Assembly (NCBI GenBank): GCA_015179025.1
Contig: WHUX01000044.1
Location: 186,001-250,000, forward strand
DNA from: Terfezia claveryi
Taxonomy: Eukaryota > Ascomycota > Pezizomycetes > Pezizales > Pezizaceae
DNA length: 64,000 nucleotides
Reading direction: 5' to 3'
The translations under genes were made by a program, and so were the position numbers. This document shows positions 33,457-44,207 of the stretch, in pieces (within the stretch, counting starts at the first letter, position 1; each line of letters opens with the position of its first letter). Below the pieces are notes generated by a model. The model was not told where the DNA came from. It did no database searches and saw nothing but the letters and a program-made list of their open reading frames with translations.

Positions 33457-33484
33457 TCTTAGCCGTAGCACTAAAATAATTACA
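33457..33484 (-). repeat. right terminal inverted repeat
   Basis: Complement of 30795-30822. The next bases outside do not pair, so the repeat ends sharply on both sides. Confidence 0.75.
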
Positions 33485-33577
33485 GCGTAGGCACTAAGAG
33501 TCTGGTCACGAGAGCAGTGATAACCGGGGATCCCAGGGTGTCAGTAGGATAGTCTCGATCAGACCATAACTACGAGT

Positions 33578-33808
33578 AGTCTGGTTGGCACAAGCCCCTC
33601 TGATCGAGACTACAGTGGGACGTCCAAGTACTTTAGTGGTATTGCCAAGTCTCATGCCTGGGGTGGTAAATAACCACCCTCTACATATAGTTGCATAGTC
33701 TGGTTGGCACATAGTTGCATACTAAAGGCCAATTGGACCCGTGACCTCCGAAAAAAATAATTGGTTTAAACCAGACTCTCCAAAGGAGAGCGCTGTGCTA
33801 ACCAGACT
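33578..33808. repeat. recurrent tRNA A-box-like motif AGTCTGGTT(G/A)GCAC
   Basis: The motif occurs at 33578-33591 and 33697-33710 on the plus strand and 33795-33808 on the minus strand; another copy is inside the LINE at 22936-22949. It resembles a tRNA D-arm promoter box. The minus copy is followed by CGCTCTCCTTTGGAGAG, anticodon-arm-like, but the stem does not fit a functional tRNA and no good T-arm follows. A tRNA-derived SINE relic is possible. Confidence 0.3.
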
Positions 33809-35966
33809 ATGCCTTTGCCTCCTTCAGACACCGGCCCACCATGTCATTGAATGTCATCAAAGAGATATATCTGCGCTGGTAGGCTGGGTGCACGACACTC
33901 GTTTTTCCCCGCAGCGTAACAGTCTTCTCCGGGACGTCCACCCAGTTCTCGGACAGATTCCCGCCGACGGTCTCCACGATCCAGATGAAGCGAAAGATAG
34001 TTATATCAGACGCCATCAACCCCTCCCACTCCTGCCACGAGCGCATGAAGGCTCCTTCCGAGTCACCATGGCTGTTGGAGATTGTCACTTGGATCCCAAC
34101 GATGACCGCCTCCGATTCGGGCAGCGGATCTGTCTTTTTGGCGCGAACCTGTTTGGGGCGAACTGCCAGGATTGCATCTACCGCCGCGTAGTTGTACGCG
34201 GTGGGAACGTAGATAATGGCCTTGTTATTCCGCTTGGGCGCATCATTTGGAAGATAACCACTGAACTTCTGTAGGTCAAGAGCTTTATGAAACTCAAGTT
34301 CGGGGCCGGCAAACTTTGTTCCGCTGGTGATCAATATTCCCAACACTGCCCTCTCAACCAGAAATCCAAGCACAGCCGGGTTCCCGCCTGCGTGTGCTAT
34401 CCTGTTGACCCATGGTTTTTCTCCAAAGTCACCCAGATTTTGGAGTTGGCGCAATCTTGTAGCTCCAACTGTGCGTGCCAAATCGCAAGTTGTTCTGCCC
34501 ACATATACCCCATCTTCCGCTCTCTCTCGGAAGAAAAAGCGGCCATCTAGGTGAGAACACTCTGTTTCCGCCAATGGTGTTTCGAAGATGCATGCCTCCC
34601 AACCCCGCTGAAACCTACATTAACAATCTTTTAGTCATTACTTCTTAGACCTATAGCAGGGGAACAATGTCTAGCTACCTTTTCCTGGCATCGTCATTTC
34701 CAGAGTCAGAAAACTCTTCGAATTTAGCCGATGCGTATCTATTTATGGCTCCAACTAGCTTCATCACCTCTGGTAACTCCATCAGCCTCGCATGCACTGT
34801 TGGGAGAAGCTGGGCACCCATAGTGGCGGGGCTGGGTCTCGCATTACTGAGTCTCGGAATACCACCAATTGCAACCTGTTGGCCAAGATCCTTGTCTGCA
34901 AGAACGTGCTCCAGTCCCCGGAGGAGAAGTGGCATACGCCCTGTCAAGCGTTCCAAGGACTCCTTTTGAGTGGGCTCGAACTGAAGCTGTTGGAGATGCC
35001 CATATGTGATGTCCAACCGCCTCCACCATTCTGTCATCTCAATCTATGCCATGGTCAGGATCTAATGCCATGTTGAATAAGGAGAAACTTACATCATCGA
35101 GGCCCAGATATAGATTGAAACGAGATTCAGATGTGGCCATTATTTCATCATGTTTGGCGGCCGAGCAGTTGGCTGTGGAACTTGCCAGCTTCATATGTTT
35201 GGAGCTCAGACGATCCAGGAACCTGCGGGTTTGCGTCTTCTTCACATTGTTCACCCTGTCATACTCCCCATCATCCAGGGCGTTGGCCTGGTCTATCACC
35301 CAAATTATGGGTCTTTCCACCTGCGCCGCGAGATTACAGAACATAATCATATCCCATTCCAGGTCCTCCTGTGTACGTCCTTTTTCAAAGAAAAACCGGG
35401 TGAGCTCCTTAACTTTATCCCCTAAGACGGGTCCTGGTAGAAGGCCAAATATAACGACGGTAGGATATACAGAGCAGGCGGCTCGCACAGTAGCAGCTCA
35501 TAACAATCGGGGAGATAAATGACTCTCATCCCCTCCCGCTGCAATTGACAGACTAGCCCCGCAAGCAAGTAGGACTTCCCAGCTCCCAAAGTCCCATGGA
35601 GATGTAGTCTATTGTTTTGCATTGCATTCATTGCCTTGACTTGCTCATATATGGGTTTCCAAGCTGTACGCCCACAGAAACGGAATACATGCTCCTGACC
35701 CTCCAGCTGGAAGCGCTTCGGTACTACCCCTGCATATGGAAATGGTAATAATATGCACTGTTTGGGATCCGCAAATTGCTCCCATTTAACATCCAGTGCC
35801 TTTATCTGGTCTTTGGAGTGTCAGCACATCTTTCTCAAATCGAACTTCAGGAAGCGAAAAACATACCCGCTAGTTTGTGGATGACGGCCTGACTTCTTGC
35901 TGCTGCTAGCTCCTCCACTGGCTGCAAGCTCCCTTTCGTGATAAGTGATACCTGGGCAAGAGGCAT
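33807..35966 (-). pseudogene. Crinkler/RHS-type P-loop NTPase with C-terminal nuclease-like domain, one frameshift
   Basis: About 663 codons in four exons: 35966-35867, 35810-35093, 35043-34679, 34614-33807. All three introns (56, 49 and 64 bases) have good donors (GTATGT, GTAAGT, GTAGCT), and the first two have CTGAC branches. Walker A is HGTLGAGKSYLLAGLVCQL with IYLPDC after it; Walker B is PIIWVIDQANALDD. EMTEWWRRLD and LTGRMPLLLRGL follow, as in the NTPase shared by fungal and oomycete Crinkler proteins and trypanosome RHS proteins. The C-terminal part (GNPAVLGFLVERAVL, YAAVDAILAV, IVGIQVTISNSHGDSE) resembles the restriction-endonuclease-like domain of this group, with D and QxT at the expected places. 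A one-base shift between 35425 and 35488 breaks exon 2; the rest is open. No signal peptide. It may be a recent pseudogene or an assembly error. Such proteins are linked to host interaction or inter-hyphal conflict. Confidence 0.7.
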
Positions 35967-36149
35967 GTCGATACCCGAGTCCACAGCTACACGCTGTTTC
36001 TTTCCTTTTGATTCTGGATTCTGCCAATAGCTATATGAGCCTAGTTGTGTAACGCGTTAACGTACGTTGAGGCTTTGGGTATGAGAAGGAAATAATTAGG
36101 GGGTGGTAGGGGGGAGGGTATTACCCACGAATTGAAACGAAAGGCGTGT

Positions 36150-36262
36150 ACGTATACAAAAGGATAAATGCCAACGAGATAGGTAACTTTAAAGCAATGA
36201 GTCGGCATTGTTAAGCCTGTCACGAGGGGACATACGCAAGTTGTGTGCATGTGTTTATAACA
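36150..36262 (+). repeat. dispersed repeat, copy 2
   Basis: Second copy of the sequence at 24085-24215 (GTAACTTTAAAGCAATGAGTC and CACGAGGGGACATACGCA). It lies upstream of the Crinkler-type gene and is directly followed by a LINE 3' end. Confidence 0.6.
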
Positions 36263-36263
36263 A

Positions 36264-36390
36264 TTTTTTTATTTCAAAAACACATTACTCATATTGGGCC
36301 CCAGCAGGGGGACCATGATGGAAACTCGGGTGGATTGTTGGAACGCACATCCAACCCACCCTAATTTATCTTGAACTCGGCAATACCTCC
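36264..36390 (-). mobile_element. very short LINE 3' end fragment
   Basis: Seven T residues at 36264-36270 followed by ATTACTCATAT, GGGGGACCATGATG and CGGGTGGATT parallel the 3' end of the LINE at 22812 (poly-T, TTACTCATATG, GGAGGACCATGATG, CGGGTGGGTT). Only about 120 bases are present, so this is an extreme 5' truncation of the same family. Confidence 0.55.
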
Positions 36391-36699
36391 ATCCTCTCAA
36401 GTTTTCTATGTCTTGCTTTTTACGTTCATGTTTTCTTCTTACCAAGACGTCATAATTCTTCTTGCTTCTATCATGACGTCTTACCCTGCAGTTACTAGTT
36501 CCCGCGTCCTGATTGGCTGTTAATCCATTCCCGGACGCTACTTACCCTGTATATATCTCAGCTAGATTTCCTTCTGTCTCGCTTCTAATTGAGCAGGCCT
36601 CCACCCGCATGGTTCATTACCCTTGGTTACCTAAGGATGACTAACTACAGAAGAGTATTGAGTAGAATAATAGGGATCGAGAATAAATAATAGGGGGGT

Positions 36700-38430
36700 G
36701 TCATCTTACTTATAAAAGAAAGGCAATAGCAGAAGTTAAGTTTAGATAACTTGCTACTTATAGAGGCAGAAAGGGAACATTATGAGGAAATAATAAGTAT
36801 TATTATTTATATTGATTGTATACTATCTTTATAAATACTATACTAATATTATAATATCTATAGTTATAATATTAGTTTCTACTAATACTTTATACTATTA
36901 TACTATTATTTTAGATATAGTTATATTTAATATATAACTATTATAAGTTAACTTTATAGTATTAATTACTTTATAAATTTTTACTTTATTAATTAAAGTA
37001 AAACTGAATAAATCTATTAAAGAGATATATATAATAGATATAAGATATTAAAATAGATATTTTAGTACTATAATATCCTCTTTTAGTACTTTAATCGACT
37101 ATCTTTTACTTATTTTATCTTATATATTAAATTATTTTAATACTATTTCTAGCTAATATATCTTTATAATACTTTTTTATATTCTAATAGTTCTAATATA
37201 ATTAACTAGTATATAATATAAAGTAAGTTCTTTATAGGATTAATTACTTTTTAGATTTTTATTTTATTAACTAAAGTAAAACTAGATATATCTATTAAGA
37301 AAATATTTATAATAAATATAAAATATTAAAATAGATATTTTTATGCTATAATACTTTCTTTAAGTACTTTAATAGACTACTTTCTACTTGTTCTATTTTA
37401 TATATTAAATTTCTTTAATACTATTTTTAGCTAATATATGTCTATAATACCTTTTTATATTCTAATAGTTTTAGTATAATTAACTAGTATATAATATAAA
37501 GTGAGTTTTTTCTTTAATTTTAGAAATTTATATAGTTTTTATAAACTTCTTATAATTATTTTAATCTATTAAAAGCTAGCTAAAATATATTTAAATAGTA
37601 AGTTTTTAATTTTTTTTTTATAGATACTAAAATAGGTTTAAATAGTAAGCTTTTAATTTATTTTTTATAGATTTAATTAAGCTATTAATAAAAAAACTTA
37701 CTTTATAGTATACATTATAACTAACTAACTATTATATATTTTTTAATATTTCTAGGACTAAAGTATCTATTAGTAGAAACTTTAACTTATTTAAATATAT
37801 TTTTATTATCTAATTGCTTTTATAATAACTTATATTCTATTATTAGTATTTTAAATTCTTCTAATATCTCCTTAGTATTCTTTTTTCTTATAAATAACTA
37901 TATAGTTTAGACTTACTATTTTGAATATTACCTTTTTTACTTTAGTACTTTTTTTACTTTTATAGCTAGTAAACTTATTTAAATTATAAAGCTTTATTTA
38001 GACTATATAGGATTCTGTTTAAGTATCAAGTAATTCCTATTACCTATACTATAAATAATAATTAGATATATAGTTATAACAGTATTTAGGAATTAGAAGT
38101 ACTAACTATAATTAGTCTAGAAGTGAAAGGTTTTTTAAAACTCTAAGAACTAGTTATTAGTAATAAACTTATAGGTTATTAGTAATTAATAAAGAGCTAT
38201 AGATATTACTCTATAATAGTATTTGTAAAAGTTGTATAAGGGGACTGAAAAATCAGATTAAATTAGATTAAGATTTAATCTAATCAAATAATCTTAGGCT
38301 AGTAATATATACTACAAAGTAGATTACTAATAGTGTATTGTTCAGCCTTACTATTAAAGTTCTTACCAGTAGTATAAGATTACTATAATAGGTAAAGTAG
38401 TATAGGAGTGCCAAAGGCACTTAAAAATTA
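36700..38430. repeat. extremely AT-rich block with 278-base tandem duplication
   Basis: Almost only A and T, without any open frame. A segment starting at 36961 (ATTAATTACTTT.TA) is repeated from 37239 with a period of 278 bases and roughly 80-85 % similarity; a third partial copy starts near 37505. The composition fits RIP-mutated repeats: duplicated DNA in which nearly all C were changed to T on either strand. Confidence 0.7.
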
Positions 38431-38439
38431 ACTAGTAAA

Positions 38440-38660
38440 ACTTCTATATTAATTGTACTCTAACTATCTTCTCAGTTTTAACTATCTATCTAACTGAAGA
38501 GAATTTAGGGGACTATATATATTCCTATTGGGGCAGTACTGGGGCAGTACTAAGGTATTGTACTATCATCTGACTCTTACATAATTTAAAATTAACATAA
38601 TAGAAACTTTTAGATAGTCCTTCCAAATACTATCTAGTACAAAATAGGTTAAGTCTTAAC
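38440..38660 (-). mobile_element. LTR relic related to element E
   Basis: GAGAATTTAGGGGACTATATA, the duplicated GGGGCAGTACT, CATCTGACTC and ATTAACATAATAGAAAC parallel the middle of the element E LTRs (42710-42850 and 43880-44000). Only this central part is recognisable. Confidence 0.55.
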
Positions 38661-39467
38661 TTTGACTTATACATATGAAAGCATATAGAAATATGTGAAA
38701 GCATGTGAAATATTAGCAAGGCAAATAGTACACAAAATGTTATGTATTTTAAGATGCTTGCTAAGTAAGAAAATACATAAGAAATATATTTGTGAGGGAG
38801 AGGGTTAGTGTTACAGCTCAGGTAAGAGGCCTACCTTTGACAGGGGATATCCCAATACATAATTATGGCTGCTAACTGCTATAGCCTGATCAACCATACA
38901 GATACAGGTAATTTGTCCAGGATAGACGGGTATTGGAGCAAGGAAGCATATGACCTCTAAATGTCTTCTCATACATGTACTCTCTTCTATAGATATCCAT
39001 TAAGTTCTTATATTCATTATTCATATGTTGTTATTCATTGTATGCAAGTTTATCTTCTGTATGACAGCCTGACTGCAATGCGTTGAAGTTCAGGCTGCCT
39101 AATCAATGTATGTCAGACTGCAGGATTCCTAAATAGGAAGCATTTTCTTATTCTAGGCAACTATCTGATGTCAGTGCTACTAAGCTGTTATAGGAAGTGT
39201 CATTAGATCTGATAACGAGTTATCAGATCTACAATTCTATATAAGCTACCACTTTTACATAGTTAATACAATAAGACCCAAGTAGTATTCTAAGTCTACA
39301 TATAGCTTTACTCTTATCGAGTCCGCTTTACACCCGAGTTGTGACTGTGTTTATACTTGTACTTAATTCTAATAACCTCTTTATACCATTACCGCCGACT
39401 TGTATATTCATAGTTTCAGCCCGCCTGTAACAGTTAGTTATAGGGTATGAGTAAGCCACTTCCTTAC
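38661..39467 (-). mobile_element. probable 3' LTR of element A, left border unknown
   Basis: On the minus strand a polypurine tract (AAATAGGGAGGCA) is followed at 39467 by TGTAAGGAAG, the same start as the element E LTRs. That marks the LTR edge of the coding element to the right. The opposite border was not found; sequence to about 38661 has no other explanation. Confidence 0.4.
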
Positions 39468-40103
39468 ATGCCTCCCTATTTAGATAAAAACTTCCATCTT
39501 AAGAATAAACAGGGTCTGGATTTATGTATATTAGTAGTTAACATTTAATCTATAATACCTATTATTCTTATCCTTATAGGTATTACCTCTACTTGCTTCT
39601 ATATTAAATCTGATATTGTTATAACCTTCCTTGAAGTCTTTTTCAACAACAATGTCATCTATGAAATTCTTAATTACCTTTTGGGGCTGTTTTTCTATAA
39701 AGAAATGTCTAAGTATTATTTGGAGTAAATCCATCTCTTTACCTTTTCTTTGTCAATCTTGACTGCATTAGATGAAATAGGGGGAGCAAAAACACTTTCT
39801 CTTTCCTTATTAATTATATCTAGGACTTCCCTTCTTGTCTTATTTTTTTCAAGCTTATTCTCACTAACCTTCCTTTTCTTGTAAGTTGCTTGCTTGCTAC
39901 CATATAACTAGAATTCTTTTTTCAATGACTTATCAACACCATCAGCAAATACCTAACTATTAAACTTTTGAGGCTATCCCTTCCATTTCACCAAGTACTG
40001 CAGCTTCCCTGTTCTAGGTTATGACCTGAATTCCAAAACTCTTTCTACCTTATATCTATCTTTCTTAACTGGTCCTGGTTGTTCCAAAGTCCTAGAAGGG
40101 AAC
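39468..40103 (-). mobile_element. Ty3/Gypsy element A, integrase C-terminus and chromodomain
   Basis: Minus-strand coding continues without a gap from 47763 once element B is removed (NPIQLF then PSRTLEQPGPVKKDRY). The chromodomain reads KVERVLEFRS..RTGKLQYLVKWKG near 40085-39960. A basic tail follows down to 39730. Several stops are present. Chromodomains guide integration of fungal chromoviruses to particular chromatin. Confidence 0.75.
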
Positions 40104-40561
40104 TGTGATGGCATAGGCTATGACATAGATGATTGGCTATGAACGTAACTCTAAGGAGCGCACGTAATGGCCAAACTATACCATACTAGCGTGGTATAGT
40201 TTCAATTGACTATATATATTATAGTGGGTTTGGTAGACAATAGTATTGACGTAGACTATGGACAAAAGGCAACTTGTATAAAAGACTCGATATACAAGAC
40301 ATTGTGTGAAGAGCAAGAACAAAGAATACAAATATGGCCGCATATATATACAGCTGTTTGCTCTATGATATCATCATACATGTAAAAAGATTACGTATAT
40401 AATACTCAACATCTCATTAATCTGAGACTCGAACTAAACCCTGTCTGACTCTTAAAGTGCAATAACCATTGCTTGTAATCGCAGGTGATAATCTATGACA
40501 GATTCCATAATAGTGTCCATGATAGCATCTGTGATAAAGTTTTGTGACATAGCCCATAACA
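40104..40561 (-). repeat. element B 3' LTR
   Basis: Begins TGTGATGGCATAGGC and ends CCCATAACA. Shares GGACAAAAGGCAACTTGTAT and AAATATGGCCGCATATATAT with the other LTR. Confidence 0.9.
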
Positions 40562-42389
40562 GTATCCCCCCCTTAAGGCCGAAGTCCTCTGAGATTTTAA
40601 CTAGTAGTGTCTTCTAGTAGAGGTCCTGGCTTATCAGAGTACTGAGCGTGAAATTGATTGATGGCTTTTAATTTATTGACAATGATAGCTGGTTTCCAGT
40701 CTGGATTATCATAACCTACCCATTTGATTAAGTATTGGAGTTTTTTCTATTGTATCTGTGAATCTAGAATTTCTTCCACATGCCATTCTTCTTCATTGTC
40801 AATTATGATGGGTGGAGGTAGAGAATTCTTCTACCCAAGTAGAGGATTATTATCAGCAGGGTCCAAGAGTAGACATGCTGAACCCAATGATATTGAATTG
40901 TAGGTGGAAAGTCAAGTTGGTAGGCATACGGGATATGACTTTCAATATCTTGTATAGTCCTATGCGTTTATAATCCAACTTCTTACTTAGTCATTGTATA
41001 GTAACGTATTATACATTGAACTATACTGAATCTCCTTCTTTGAATGCGGGTGCTGGTTTCCGTCGTTTGTCTGCTTGTTCTTGTTGCTTTGCTTGAGCTC
41101 TTGCCATTTCATGTTACAGATGTTCCGTGAGTTCTTTTATCTTTGTAGCTAATTTTATGGCATTCCATTCTCCTTGTTCATTTGGTGTAATTGACAAATC
41201 AAATTGCCAGTGTAGATCTCTACCATAGTTAGCAAAGAATGGGGATACTTCTGTCATTTTTGATACTTGATTGTTTGATATGAATTAAGCTAGATAAAGC
41301 CAATTTTCCCAATCGTCTTACAAATAATTAACGTATATACATAGGTACTGTTTTAGTATGGCATTTATCCATTCCATTTGACCATCAGTTTGTGAATGGA
41401 ATGGGCTTGAAACTAATAACTTCACCTGAAGGATTTAACACAATGTCTTCCAGAATTTTGCAATAAATTGTGTTCCTCTATCTAAGACAATTGTTTTAGG
41501 TAAACCATAAAGTCGGAAAATATATCTTGCATAAAGATCTGGCAGTTTTTCAGCTGTAGTAGTATCACGACAAGGTATAAAGTGGCGCGTTTTTGTCAAC
41601 TGGCAAACTACTACTAGTATCGCATTATATCTATTTGACCAACTTAAAGGTAGTCCCATAATGAAATCCATTAAAATATCTTGCCAAGCCCCTTATAGTA
41701 TTGATAATGGTCATAGGATTCCGAAAAGAGCATATCATAACATTTTTGATCATTGATAGGGATGACAATTGCGAATATAACAATCTACTTCTTTATGCAT
41801 TTGTGGCCAATAGTATTGTCGCGATAATAATTCCAGAGTTTAGAACGCTCTGGATGTCCTGCTATTGGGGTTATATGGTGATTTTTAATTAATTGTAGCT
41901 TCAGAGGATTATAGTTTGGTATGTAAATTTTCCCCCGAAATCTTAGCTTGCCATTATCCTCTTCGCATTCTACTAATAAGATATCTTTTGATTGTTTTTG
42001 TCCCTATTGGAGTTTCTTCAATATTTCCTGTAGTACCGGATCAATAGCAAATCCCTGTTGGAACAAGTCCTCAATAGATTGGCCCTCTTCCATTATCACA
42101 TTTATTGCCAAGTTATGGGGTTTTATTACCACTTGGTGTTGGAATTATATATGTTCATCCTCTTCTTTAGGAAGGTCTCCCAACCTTCTTGTGAGGGCAT
42201 CCAGTTTTCCAGTAGATTTTCCTGGTCTGTAGATTATCTTAAAGTTAAAGTGAGATAAATACTCTGACCATCTAGCTTGGTGTCTATTTAATAGTTTTGT
42301 AGACATGAAATATTCTAGATTTCTATAGTCGAAGAGTACTTTTATGGGATATATAGTAGATTCTAGTTCTGGTCTCCATTCTTCAAAGC

Positions 42390-43047
42390 TGTAATGTATA
42401 TTAAAAAATATAAAGTAAGGTGGCGTGCTTCATAACCAACTCTCTACTGCTGGGTGGCAGTACTAGAGTTTACTACAGCAAACTATAGGTGCACGGAACT
42501 TATAGCTTCTGTTTAAGTATATCTTGCTTGCATATATTCTATTGTCGCTCTAGTTGTAAAAGGTAGGCCCGACTGGCCTATAACTTGTTATTGAAACATA
42601 GAGAGAGATGGGCCCAAACGGGCCCAGAATATAATAGCTCAATACTTTATTATTGATAGATATTACTACTGTATTTCTGTCTCTATCTCTGGCTTCCACT
42701 TACTTCAACGCTCCTCCAACAAGGGGAATTCAGGGGACTATATACTGTCCACAGTGGGGCAGTGCTGGGGCAGTGCTGGGGCAGTGCGCCATCATCTGAC
42801 CCATTACATGATTTGAAATCAACATGATAGAAACTGCAGAAACTACTAGGAAATAGAACTACAAGTATCGCGTGACCCTTCCAGTGAGTCACGCTCATTA
42901 CTATAATGAAATATATGAGTTACTATACCTTTATTATCATCTGCCGGCTGACGCTGGCGGCCTGATAATATCTTATTCCACTAGGGTAAAAGTTGGTATG
43001 TAACGGGAGTTACATTTCATTGGGAAATGGAATGTGACTTCCTTACA
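42390..43047 (-). repeat. element E LTR, left
   Basis: Plus-strand ends are TGTAATG and CTTCCTTACA. Contains a triple GGGGCAGTGCT motif and CATCATCTGACCCATTACAT. Confidence 0.85.
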
Positions 43048-43540
43048 TGGCTCCCTCAAAAAAGAGAGTCCTACTCTTAAATATTAAAGTTTTACCTTGT
43101 TGCAAGGTGTTGTTTTTAAATATATGTTGTTATACTGATAAGATTTGTTGATACCACACAATAATAAATAACTGTTCGTCAGGCCTCCAACCTTTTCAAC
43201 ACAAGTTATTAAGTTTGTTGCACATTACCAGAAAATGTGGGACCTTACAATTGAGTAACCAATTCAATTGTACTGACTTTGGTGAAGAGGAACCAAGTCT
43301 GACTTTGGCAAGGAAAACCAAGTCTTTAAATATGTATCTAAATCTTGAAGTATAAGTTGTATACTTAATAACTTCCTATTGACAAGTACTTTTTATTGTA
43401 ACCTTTAGCTATTATAATAAACTCTTTGTCTCGAGTTTAGTTATAACACTTCATACTATTGTAATAGAGGTAGATACGTCTATTACTTTTCATAGAAGCT
43501 TGCTATTGTTACCACTTGAGACTTAAATAATAAAGTACTA

Positions 43541-44207
43541 TGTCCTATTAAAAAAATATTAAAAATGTAAAGTAAGGCAGCGTGCTTCATAACCAACTCT
43601 CTACTGCTGGGTGGCAGTACTAGAGTTTACTACAGCAAACTATAGGTGCATGGAACCTATAGCTTCTGTTTAAGTATATCTTGCTTGCATATATTCTATT
43701 GTCGCTCTAGTTGTAAAAGGTAGGCCCGACCGGCCTATAACTTGTTATTGAAATATAGAGGGAGATGGGCCCAAACGGGCCTAGAATATAATAGCTCAAT
43801 ACTTTATTATTGATAGATATCTACTACTGTGTTTCTGTCTCTATCTCTGGCTTCCACTTACTTCAACGCTCCTCCAACAAAGGGGAATTCAGGGGACTAT
43901 ATACTGTCCACAGTGGGGCAGTGCTGGGGCAGTGCTGGGGCAGTGCGCCATCATCTGACCCATTACATGATTTGAAATCAACATGATAGAAACTGCCAGA
44001 AACTACTAGGAAATAGAACTACAAGTATCGCGTGACCCTTCCAGTGAGTCACGCTCATTACTATAATGAAATATATGAGTTACTATACCTTTATTATCAT
44101 CTGCCGGCCGACGCTAGCGGCCTGATAATATCTTATTCCACTAGGTTAAAAGTTGGTATGTAACGGGAGTTACATTTCATTGGGAAATGGAATGTGACTT
44201 CCTTACA
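43541..44207 (-). repeat. element E LTR, right
   Basis: About 97 % like the left LTR over GTAAGG..CTTCCTTACA. The first ~20 bases (TGTCCTATTAAAAAAATATT) differ from the left copy, so the inner border is uncertain by some bases. Confidence 0.75.

Larger units (their letters stand above)
30795..33484. mobile_element. foldback-like element with repeat-built inverted arms
   Basis: A 2.69 kb structure bounded by 28-base inverted repeats (30795-30822 and 33457-33484, one mismatch; core TGTAATTATTTTA, TGCTACGGCTAAGA). Subterminal palindromes lie at 30967-31017 and 33392-33429, with related flanking sequence AAGAGTCTGGTA and CTCCGAAA in inverted orientation. The centre consists of two opposed arms of tandem ~41-base units meeting at 32370. 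No transposase is encoded; long open frames in the arms are by-products of repeats without stop codons. Foldback elements in animals and plants also have long terminal repeats made of short tandem units, so the architecture fits that class. A target-site duplication was not found, so mobility is inferred. Confidence 0.6.
42390..44207 (-). mobile_element. small LTR element E, non-autonomous
   Basis: Two LTRs of about 660 bases (42390-43047 and 43541-44207) flank only about 490 bases. The target duplication AAAGC is perfect (42385-42389 and 44208-44212) and removing the element restores the RNase H frame of element B. A polypurine tract (GAGGGAGCCA on the minus strand) adjoins the left LTR, so its orientation is minus. 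No coding sequence is present. The LTR start TGTAAGGAAG matches that inferred for element A, whose family may supply proteins in trans. Confidence 0.85.
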
